DNA of 34,854 bases from Reclinomonas americana ATCC 50394 (taxonomy: Eukaryota > Jakobida > Jakobea > Jakobida). The notes under the pieces were generated by a model. That model was given only the letters and a program-made list of their open reading frames with translations, was not told where the DNA came from and did not search any database. Position 1 is the first letter of the stretch. Each line of letters starts with the position of its first letter. Made by a program: the position numbers and the translations under genes. Shown here piece by piece: positions 8,509-18,456 of the stretch. Where the stretch lies: assembly GCA_048213135.1 (NCBI GenBank), contig PS015248.1, positions 29,168 to 64,021 on the forward strand, given 5' to 3'.

Positions 8509-11500
8509 ATGGCGCCTCCTGTGGCACAGCCGACTGCTATGACTCGTGGCTATGTTGCGCCTCTTTTCCCCCTTTTTTGTGTACGAACTCCACTCTCGCA
8601 GTGGTCTTGGCAATCAACTGACGCTGTCTCTCTGTCTCTCGTGCGCGTTCTCTCTCGCTCTCTCTCTCTTTGGCTGTCGCTGTCTCTCGGCGGTGATCAC
8701 TCGTTGTCCATTCCTTCTTATCACATCTTCAGTCACGATCGTGATCACTTCGTCTCCATGGCGTGCTCTTGACCTTTTCGCTCCTTCTCTCTCTCTCTCT
8801 CTCNNNNNNNNNNNNNNNNNNNNNNNNNNNNNNNNNNNNNNNNNNNNNNNNNNNNNNNNNNNNNNNNNNNNNNNNNNNNNNNNNNNNNNNNNNNNNNNNN
8901 NNNNNNNNNNNNNNNNNNNNNNNNNNNNNNNNNNNNNNNNNNNNNNNNNNNNNNNNNNNNNNNNNNNNNNNNNNNNNNNNNNNNNNNNNNNNNNNNNNNN
9001 NNNNNNNNNNNNNNNNNNNNNNNNNNNNNNNNNNNNNNNNNNNNNNNNNNNNNNNNNNNNNNNNNNNNNNNNNNNNNNNNNNNNNNNNNNNNNNNNNNNN
9101 NNNNNNNNNNNNNNNNNNNNNNNNNNNNNNNNNNNNNNNNNNNNNNNNNNNNNNNNNNNNNNNNNNNNNNNNNNNNNNNNNNNNNNNNNNNNNNNNNNNN
9201 NNNNNNNNNNNNNNNNNNNNNNNNNNNNNNNNNNNNNNNNNNNNNNNNNNNNNNNNNNNNNNNNNNNNNNNNNNNNNNNNNNNNNNNNNNNNNNNNNNNN
9301 NNNNNNNNNNNNNNNNNNNNNNNNNNNNNNNNNNNNNNNNNNNNNNNNNNNNNNNNNNNNNNNNNNNNNNNNNNNNNNNNNNNNNNNNNNNNNNNNNNNN
9401 NNNNNNNNNNNNNNNNNNNNNNNNNNNNNNNNNNNNNNNNNNNNNNNNNNNNNNNNNNNNNNNNNNNNNNNNNNNNNNNNNNNNNNNNNNNNNNNNNNNN
9501 NNNNNNNNNNNNNNNNNNNNNNNNNNNNNNNNNNNNNNNNNNNTTCCCCTTTCACCCCCTCACCAGGAGGACGTGGACCCCGGCCACGCCGAATACCTCG
9601 CCAGCCTGCAAGCCCGCAACCGCCAGCTACGCGCCCTCCGCGAGGCGCAGGAGACGGACGCGGATCGAGCGATGCGCGAGCGGGAGCGGCGATTCGAGGT
9701 GTTCCTGTCGGGCGCGAACAAGAGTCGGCTAAAAGGCGGCACAACCAAGGTGCCACCACCGCCGCCGTCGCGTGGTGGGACGGCTGGTGGAGGAAAGAGT
9801 CGATCGGGCGACGAGAGCGATGGCGCGGAGCAGAGAAAGGCGCGACGCAAGTCGTGGAACAAGGTGCGGTCGTCATCGTTCTTGTCTCCTCCCCCTGAAT
9901 TGCTTGCTGATTTTCGAGCAACGAATAGCCGGGCGCTGGTGCTGCTGCTGTGGCGAGTACCGCGGGAGGCAAAGGCGGCCGCGCGGCCGGCAGCGGCTCC
10001 AAGGCCGGCAAGGACGTTCACATTCGTCGTCACGGCGACGAGGAGGACGTCGAGGCCGACGCCGATGATGAGGACAATGCTGGTCGGTCTCACTCGTTTG
10101 CTCCCTTCCCTTTTNNNNNNNNNNNNNNNNNNNNNNNNNNNNNNNNNNNNNNNNNNNNNNNNNNNNNNNNNNNNNNNNNNNNNNNNNNNNNNNNNNNNNN
10201 NNNNNNNNNNNNNNNNNNNNNCGCCACTGACGCAAGCTCTCGCGCAGGTACTTGAAGTCGTCGCGTGTGAGACTCGCATTCAACTCACTCACATCACCGA
10301 ATCCATCATCATCATCATCATCGCCGCCGCCATCATCATCACCATCGTCGTCACCTCCACCGCCACCACTGCCATCATCCCCATCCCCCTCATTGTCACC
10401 GCCATCGTCGTCGTCGTCACCGCCGGCGGCTGGCAGTCCGTGGCGGAGGCGGCTCATGGAGTCGCCCGCACCCCACTTTTTGCGCGCCATGGCCCTCTGC
10501 TCCTCTACTCTCTCGATGGCGGCCTCGGCGCGGGCGGAGATTTCTGGATCGTTGGGGGAGGCGAGCGCCTGCTGGGCGAGCAGTGCGGCCGCACGCTCCG
10601 ACGCCTCATATCTCGCCTGGTCCTCGTTCCACTGCGCCATGATCTCGTTGTACTCGTCCAGCAGCGAGTCGTCGCCCGTCTCATCACCGCCTGCGAAAAA
10701 TCAGAACATGCATNNNNNNNNNNNNNNNNNNNNACACGACTCGGGCGACTTGAATCGAGCCAGTGCGGACCCTGTGACCAGCAGCATCAGTGCAGCGGAT
10801 GATGATGATGACGACGATGACGATGACGATGATGATGACGCGAATCGTGCGGCCACGCCGCCGACCTTGGGTGGGATTCTCGACAGTGGTGAGTGAGCGA
10901 GATTTTGGCATCCATGCGTGTGTGTCACGCACTGATTAATCTTTGGCGCGGCGCAGCTGAGGCAGTCGTAGACGAGGACGTGGATGCAGGCTCGTCGCCG
11001 GCAGCTGACGATGAGGAGCCTGCGGTGGCTGCTCGGCGCACCGACATTCCGCTCAAGTTCCAGGGTGCCTTGTCGTCGGGGTCGGATTCTGCTGCGCTGC
11101 GCGTGCAGTCGTCGCCGCGCCCGTCGGCACGCACCGCCAAGGCCTCGACTCTTGCCACTCGACCCTTCACTCACGACGCCGACATGAAGTTGGAACTGAC
11201 TGGCCAGCGTGTGGCGGTACCGACTCGCGTTGCACCAGCAGCACCGGCACCAACTCCTCCGCCTGCGTCATCGGCGTCATCGACGGCCTCTGACGCAGCC
11301 TTCACTCCCTCCACCAAGATCGGCACTCGACCGGTCAGCGCACGTCGTCGACCGTGGGAGAGAGTTGCGAGCGTGAGCCTTGACTGTTATTGGATCGAGC
11401 TTGATGTACTCAACTGGATACTCTCTCTCTCTCTCTCTCTCCCTCTTCTCTCTCTCTGTGTGTGTGTGTGTGTCTCTCTCTCTGTCTCTCTCGCTTTCTG

Positions 11501-14500
11501 TGTCTATATCTCTCTCGCTCGTTCTCTCTCTCCCTCCCTCCCCCTCCTCTCTCTTTCTCTCTCGCTCTCTCTCTCTATGTCTCTCTCTCTCTCTCTCGCT
11601 TGCTCTCTTTCTCTCTCCGCGCTTGCAGGGTGGAGACAGCTCATCGGGCTTGGCACAAATGGACGACACGATGAAACTGGAGACGCTGGACGCGGCCTCG
11701 GCCTCGGCTGTGATTGCTGCTGGCGGTGAGAGAGTGACGCGCACGCAACACAATGTCCCCTTGCTCGACTTCTCCTGACACGCCCTCGCCAGTGGCTGCG
11801 TTGGCCAGTACTGCAACCGCACCGCCGGAGACACTTGCGCCATCACCAGCACCGACTGCGACGCCAGCTCCGACGCCAACGTCTGCAGCGGCTTCCGCTC
11901 GCCCCTCCAGCTCTGGTGGCCGTCGTCTGAAGGGTCTCGATCGGGCCGCTTCTGCCGACAAGTATCAGATGGAGCTGAAGGCTGCGGAGGTTGCGCCCAC
12001 GCGCATTCAGCCAGCTGCCGCACCAGCACCTGCGGCCCCTGTGGTTGCTCCCGCCGCACCCGCCAAGGTGTCAATTGCTGAGACAGCAGCCGCTGCCGCC
12101 CCCGCCTCGGAAGATCCGCTCCCCGTGTTGCACGCGGCCGAGAGTCGACAGTCGTCAGCCAGAGATGGTGCGTAAGAGCATGCCTTGCACAGCGCTGGCC
12201 TATCGCCGATGTTGAATTCATCATAATAGCCGCATCCATGGCCGCCATTGAATCGTCGCTGCGAGCCTCGATGCAACGCAAGGACGCCTCACCGGTGTTG
12301 TCCGAGTTGACACAAAAGCTGAGGTCGCTCGATCCGAAGAAGCAGGAGTACATGCTCAAGGTGCGTGTCTCGAATCGTCGTCTATGGTTCANNNNNNNNN
12401 NNNNNNNNNNNNNNNNNNNNNNNNNNNNNNNNNNNNNNNNNNNNNNNNNNNNNNNNNNNNNNNNNNNNNNNNNNNNNNNNNNNNNNNNNNNNNNNNNNNN
12501 NNNNNNNNNNNNNNNNNNNNNNNNNNNNNNNNNNNNNNNNNNNNNNNNNNNNNNNNNNNNNNNNNNNNNNNNNNNNNNNNNNNNNNNNNNNNNNNNNNNN
12601 NNNNNNNNNNNNNNNNNNNNNNNNNNNNNNNNNNNNNNNNNNNNNNNNNNNNNNNNNNNNNNNNNNNNNNNNNNNNNNNNNNNNNNNNNNNNNNNNNNNN
12701 NNNNNNNNNNNNNNNNNNNNNNNNNNNNNNNNNNNNNNNNNNNNNNNNNNNNNNNNNNNNNNNNNNNNNNNNNNNNNNNNNNNNNNNNNNNNNNNNNNNN
12801 NNNNNNNNNNNNNNNNNNNNNNNNNNNNNNNNNNNNNNNNNNNNNNNNNNNNNNNNNNNNNNNNNNNNNNNNNNNNNNNNNNNNNNNNNNNNNNNNNNNN
12901 NNNNNNNNNNNNNNNNNNNNNNNNNNNNNNNNNNNNNNNNNNNNNNNNNNNNNNNNNNNNNNNNNNNNNNNNNNNNNNNNNNNNNNNNNNNNNNNNNNNN
13001 NNNNNNNNNNNNNNNNNNNNNNNNNNNNNNNNNNNNNNNNNNNNNNNNNNNNNNNNNNNNNNNNNNNNNNNNNNNNNNNNNNNNNNNNNNNNNNNNNNNN
13101 NNNNNNNNNNNNNNNNNNNNNNNNNNNNNNNNNNNNNNNNNNNNNNNNNNNNNNCACACCCACGCACACACCCTCACTCACTCCTCTGCAGATGCTGGAA
13201 CGCATGGAGCAAGTGGACCTGCGCTCGTCTTCTGAATTCGAGATTCGTTTCCTCAGCAGCCTCATGGCCGAAACCGCCAAGAAGCGCAAGAGCAAGATGA
13301 AGGAGCTGTGTCTGTGTCTCAAGTCCACGTGGGGCAACGACCGCTACATTGGTCTCACCGAGGTGTGTGAGTCCGTGCAGTGACATCCGAGTCGCCTGCT
13401 TCCCCTCACAATGCTGCAGGTGGAGGTCTACGATCGGTACGACCGCAAGGTGTACATTGCCGATCAATGGCTGCGACTGCAGAATGCGGCACCGGCAGAT
13501 GGCAATCTGGCGCGCGCCGAGCACACACTCACCAAGCTCGTTAATGGGAAATTCAGGGTGAGTCCAGCAATGGTGGTCTATTGATCTGTGTGAATCGCTC
13601 ACCGATGCACTCACTCCTCAGACCACTTCCGAGCGCAACATGTTTGCGACCGACCTGCCGCCACCCGGCGCACCGCCGCTGCAGGTGATCATCTCCTTGC
13701 CGACGTCGGTGGAGGTGGCATACTTGCGGTTGTGGAACTACAACAAGACGGCGTCGGTGAGTGAGCAGTGTCGGCGGCAGTGATTCCTTTGCCAGCTGTC
13801 TGTTGACGCACGTGTGCACAGGAAATCAACAAGGGTGTGAAAGACATGGAGATACTGCTGGACGGCAACTCTGTGTGGACAGGGTGCTTGCAGCGCGGCT
13901 GCGGAACGACACACATGGACTACTCCACGGTCGCTGTGCTGAAACCGACGGCTCGAACAGATGACACCGGCAGCGAATCGGAGCGCGAATCCGACGGAGT
14001 GGAGGGCAAGACCGACGAGGAAGACACGCGCCACACACGAACCGATGCCGACCGTGCTGCGTCAACCGACCTGTCCAATCGTCGGCGACAGGCGTTTGAC
14101 TTTTTGGATCAGCAGCAAGTGGACAATCTGGCTGCCTCTGGTTGGTGCACGCCCAAAGTGTATGTGTGTGTGTTTTTCGAGGACTCACCTCCTCGATTCA
14201 CATCGCAGCGGCGACTGCAACATCTCCCAAGAGCGAACTCGACCAGCGCTCCTTGCGACTGGCCAAGGCGCACGATCAGCTCATGTCAAACACAGTGGGT
14301 GACGCGACTGCGGGCGGTGTGCCGTCGTGGCTGATGGACCTGGCCTCCCACAGCGAGACAGGCGAGCGGCCAGACAGCGCCGCCCTCGACGACGACGTGA
14401 TGATTGGTACGGTTGGAGCGGCGGGCCCGTCGTTCCGAGTGGGCGCCGACGATGACGCCGACCCCCTCGGCTTGCAGGGTGACGCTGCGCAGGCACGACC

Positions 14501-17500
14501 AAGTGCGTCGTCATCCACACACTCTCTTCTGTATAGTCCACCTCGTCTAAATCCCGTTCTTTCCTCTTTCTGCACAGCGTCGCGCTCCAAGAGGCGGCAA
14601 CAGGCGAGTGGCTCTGAGGCTCACGGAGCCCCAGCTCCCATCTCCACCGCCGCCACGAGCACGGCGGCAGTGACCGGTGGCGTAGTAAGGTTACCGGCCG
14701 AGCCCGGAAGCCCAGACGATGCACTGTCCAAGTTCAAAAAATCGCAGGCAGCTCCTGCTGCCACTACTGCTGCTACTGCCACTGAGACGGCGGAAAAGAC
14801 ACGCGGAGCTCAAAAACCGGCGGCGCGCAAGCAGGACGCAGAGGCGAACGAGGCCGACGGCGGGCGCACGCTCGAGTCGCTCAATCGGGAGGCCGAACGG
14901 CAGTTGGAGGAGGCCAAACGCGACAAGCAGCAGCGTGTCCTCGAAAAGGCACAACAAGTCGCAGCTAATGTCGCCTCGGCTGTAGCGGCGTCGGTGCACA
15001 CTGGCGGCGCATCGGAGAGCATCGTCGAGCCGTCGCCTCGTTGCGTTCCTTTTGTCGCACGCATCGATGTCGCAGTCACTGACGTGTGTGTGTGCTACTT
15101 TGTACAGTCACTGAAAGCCGACAAGCAGCGGCAGCGGCGGCTGAAGCTGTTGGTGAGAGGGAGCATTGGGGAGAGCGAATTTTTATGCACGAGACACTCT
15201 TCTCACTCTTGTGTGTTGCTGACAGATGGGAATGTGGAGAATGACTTGCCGCTCGTGGAGTTGCGTAAGCGGTGTTGCGACACGAGTGGAGCGCGGTGCG
15301 CATACAACGTGCTCACTATTCTTCGCAGTCTGTCACCCGTTGTGATTCCAGAGGAGCCATCGGGCCGCGTGCTCACCATCAAGATCTACTCCACGTGGGG
15401 TGATCCGTACTACGTCGGCATGACTGGCGTGGAGATTTTTGACAAACTCGGCAATGTTGTGCGCATCAACGATGTCGACAAGCAGGTGGGGGGTAAAGTC
15501 CGAGTCGTTTGAGGTGTGCATTCACGTTTTCTCACGGATCCTCGATCGCCACAGGTGACGGCCGATCCGTCGAGCATCAACGATCTGCCCGAGTATTCGG
15601 ACGATCCACGCACGATCGACAAGCTGTTTGACGGCGTCAACAAGACATGTGACGACTTTCACATGTGGTTGGCGCCGTTTACCAAGGGCAAGACACACTC
15701 GGTCACCATTGACTTTACACGCAGCATTTCGCTCGGCATGATCCGCTTCTGGGTGCGTCTGTTCGCTCAGTGTGTGTTTGATGGAGGGAGTGCTGACGTT
15801 GGTGGCCGCAGAATTACAACAAGAGTCGCATTCACTCGTTCCGTGGTGCACGGCACTTGGCGATCGAGCTCGACTCACTCACTGTATTCCGCGGCGAGAT
15901 CTCGGCTGCCGACGGCAGCCTGCAGCGAGCCGAGGAGAAGGCAGAAGTTGTGTGACAGTCAATGGTCTCATTGTTGGCAAATCGACTGATTCCTGCCGCT
16001 GTGCAACTGCAGTGCATTTTGTTTACGACGAAAGAGCGGACGATTCAGACGATTGAGGCGTACGATTTGCGACGCTACGTGCGCCTGAAGGAGACGATGG
16101 AGGAAATTCAGGTCGGTTTTTCTTTTCTGACAGATTGTGCTTCGCCGACACTCACCACTCGGTGCATGAACAGACCCTACAACAACAAGAAATCATTCGT
16201 GCCAGCGTGCCGAGACCACCAACTGCACAGTCGGAGAGATCACGTGACATGCCGGTGCGAAAAGCTTGCTGGCTGGCTCACTCCCTCCGCGTTCGTCCAC
16301 CTCTCATCGGCGCTCCTCCCCTCCACAGCATGCATTCGACGTGGACGTGGTAACCGGAGGCAGACCACGAACGACTGCACAGGGTCCAACCATGCCGAGC
16401 GCCGCGGAGACTGCACGATTGTTGTCGTCGGCGTATGGGCCTGAGCAGGACACCATCATGGGCGCCTCATCACTACGCCAGTTGGCGAATGACGCCACTG
16501 CCGTGTGCAAAGGCTCCTCTGTGCGGCTAGAACTGCTGGAGAGCTGGGGCGACCGCTATTATGTCGGTCTCACCGGCCTGCAAGTCCTCGTGGATGAAGG
16601 TCCGTGTGCCGCTTCTCAAGTGGCTTGTGCAGAGAGTGCGATGCTCATTTTCTTGGTGTGTGCAGACTTGCGAGCGGCTCCTGTCACCATGAACGACCTG
16701 GAGGCCGCGCCACGCGACATGAATGCGATTCCGGGGCATCGAGGAGATCCACGCACACTGGACAAGTTGCGCGCTTCCTTTGTCATTCACTCGCACACAT
16801 CGCACTCACTACGTCGTCGTTCTTGCAGGCTGCTCGACAACATCAACGTCACCGTGGACGACACGCACATGTGGCTGGTGCCGCAGACACTGTTGGAGTC
16901 GCGACCGTACATTCGAATCAAGCTGAACAGTCGGCAGTCCATCTACGGCCTGCGACTGTGGAACTACAATAAGAGCGTGGAGGACTCGTTCCGTGGTGTG
17001 AAGCGGATGCGCGTGTATGTGGACGACAAGCTGGTGACGCCAGAGGGCGGCGTGATTGTCAGAAAAGGTGAGTGTGGGCACGGTACTGTCGCCATGAGCT
17101 GAATACTGAATCCACCCCCCGTGCAGCACCGGGTCTGGATCTGTTTGACTTCTCGCAAGTGGTGCTCCTCAGTGCCAACGGCGACATCAAGGTACGCGTC
17201 ACTCTTGTTTTTCCCTGCTCTCAGTCGCCAAGAGTATTCATTCTCCGTGTGTTTGCATAGGGCGTGCTTCCGTACTCGCTGCTGCAACCCAGTGTGCGTG
17301 CGCACTACGTCGATCAGAACGCCAAGTACTCGCTGGAGCGTGGTGGCGGTCGCGAGCCGTGTCACAACTACGTCACGCCACTCAATCCTGTTGGCTGTTG
17401 CGTGCCGGTTGCCTTTCCTTTCCCCCTCCCGTCCATAGCTCACTGTGCGTCGCGCAGACGTGTTCAAATTTGTGCTGCGCACGACGTGGGGCGATCCGCA

Positions 17501-18263
17501 CTACGTCGGGCTGAACGGCGTCGAGTTGTTCGACTTGCGCGGCGAGCCAATTCCGCTCACCTACGCCAACATCATGGCCTTCCCCCGCAGCGTTTGCGAC
17601 ACGCCAGGCAATGCCGACGATGTGCGCACGGTGGACAAGCTCATCGACGGCGTCAACAACACGTGGTCCGACGAGCACATGTGGCTGGCGCCGTACACTG
17701 TTGGCGAGGTACTTGTGGAGGAGATGATTGCCACTGCTGTTCTTCAGTGTTACTCATCTCACTGTGTGCACGCGTAGGAGAACCTCCTGTTTGTGGTCTT
17801 CAACGAGCCGACGCCGGTGACCGCCATCAAAATGTGGAACTACGCCAAGACGCCGGAGCGTGGCGTGCAGGATTTTGAGTTGTACGTCGACGACCTGCTG
17901 GTGTACCAGGGAGCGCTGGTGCGGTCGCCCGTGCAAGAGGGGCGCGCACCTCCACCCGACATGGCGCAGACGGTGTTCCTCACGAGGTGTCCCACGGTGA
18001 CGGAGATTGTGGGCGGTCGCTCGGCGGCGGTCAAGGTGGGCACCACGGCGCCGAAGAGCGCCATGATCCTCGGCGCCGGCTCCCGCGGTGCGGCTGGCGG
18101 CAGGCAGCAACAAGAGGCGGCGGTCGTGGAACAGGAAGTGCTGTTTTTCAATCAGCGCAAGTTGGAGCACGGCAAGCTCGTCGATCAGGCGCCTGTGCCA
18201 ACAAGAACCGATTCGCTGGAGCGGCCGAGAACATCAGCCGGATCGCAGAAAACTGAGCTGTAA
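8509..18263 (+). CDS. KATNIP: KATNIP (KIAA0556) katanin-interacting ciliary protein, about 30 exons
   Basis: Ciliary-base protein that binds katanin and microtubules. Proposed first exon 8509-8553 (GAGCCCATGG context, tentative). Then 9567-9863 ([22 protein letters not shown] as in the family N-terminus), 9929-10082, an exon on a reversed contig (10690-10222), 10734-10888, 10957-about 11371, 11629-11725, 11793-12167, 12230-12360, 13192-13362, 13420-13557, 13622-13756, 13822-14140, 14209-14502, 14578-15039, 15108-15152, 15226-15259, 15329-15485, 15555-15752, 15812-15946, 16013-16111, 16174-16254, 16329-16599, 16666-16765, 16829-17067, 17127-17191, 17261-17396, 17458-17708, 17778-18263. Phases agree at the junctions checked. 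Four DUF4457-type modules carry WGxxxYxGLTxxE (about 13330, 15395, 16547, 17487), each followed by WNYxK. The middle is Ala/Pro-rich. Near 1,950-2,000 residues against about 1,600 in animals. Confidence 0.9.
8804..9543. other. Assembly gap in KATNIP intron 1
   Basis: 740 N, entered through a CT dinucleotide run. The exon after it begins at 9567 in phase 0, and the proposed exon before it ends in phase 0 at 8553. A further small exon could be hidden. Confidence 0.9.
10115..10221. other. Assembly gap, left border of the reversed contig
   Basis: 107 N. Sequence to the left is a KATNIP intron start (donor at 10083). Sequence to the right is the inner end of an exon that reads on the minus strand. 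Confidence 0.9.
10222..10713 (-). other. KATNIP: Contig in reverse orientation: a KATNIP exon read on the minus strand
   Basis: Bounded by two N gaps. On the minus strand it starts with intron-like TTTTTCGCAG, then an exon from 10690 running open for 469 nt into the left gap: [18 protein letters not shown], a long Ala/Glu/Arg helix, an Asp/Gly-rich acidic stretch (10300-10420) and [11 protein letters not shown]. The exon starts with two bases before a full codon. The preceding plus-strand KATNIP exon (ends 10082) leaves exactly one base, and G plus GC restores Gly. The open end would run into 10734, which is also open coding sequence. This is best explained as a contig flipped during scaffolding. 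A nested antisense gene is the alternative. Confidence 0.75.
10714..10733. other. Assembly gap, right border of the reversed contig
   Basis: 20 N. To the right, open coding sequence ([10 protein letters not shown], then an Asp run at 10800-10840) begins with no acceptor visible. Confidence 0.9.
11417..11628 (+). repeat. CT/GT microsatellite intron of KATNIP
   Basis: Nearly pure C/T with a GT run at 11457-11473, ending at the acceptor GCTTGCAG (11628). Its donor is either GTTGCG (11364) or GTGAGC (11372). Both are phase 0 and cannot be told apart here. The long plus-strand frame through it is compositional. Confidence 0.8.
12392..13154. other. Assembly gap in a KATNIP intron
   Basis: 763 N. 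Exons 12230-12360 and 13192-13362 are both phase 0 at the join, so the gap can be pure intron, but a missing phase-0 exon is not excluded. Confidence 0.85.
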
Positions 18264-18456
18264 AATGAGAGAGACGATAACTATAGCTGAAGCTTGTCAC
18301 AATCAGGGATTCCTCTTGCAAAGAACACCAGCAGATTAGATCGATTGGTCAATTGCCGTGATTGATGGGCGACCGTGACACGCGCGTGTCGTTGTGCCGA
18401 TGTCACCGACACCCATCATCACCGTTTGAGCAGCGAGAGCGCAGAGTCGGAGGGAG
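18264..18456. promoter_or_regulatory. Intergenic region between KATNIP and the cyclase-like gene
   Basis: 193 bp. It must hold the KATNIP 3' end and the promoter of the next gene. Seen are an inverted CCAAT-like GATTGG at 18345 and a perfect 14-bp palindrome GACACGCGCGTGTC at 18377-18390. No canonical AATAAA. Confidence 0.4.

Noticed and set aside
8763-10802. Very long plus-strand frame across N gaps
   Set aside because: N runs are read as open codons. Only 9567-9863 of it is supported as coding.
11277-13337. 686-codon minus-strand frame
   Set aside because: It passes through a 763-N gap and a CT repeat. The plus strand is KATNIP with conserved motifs.
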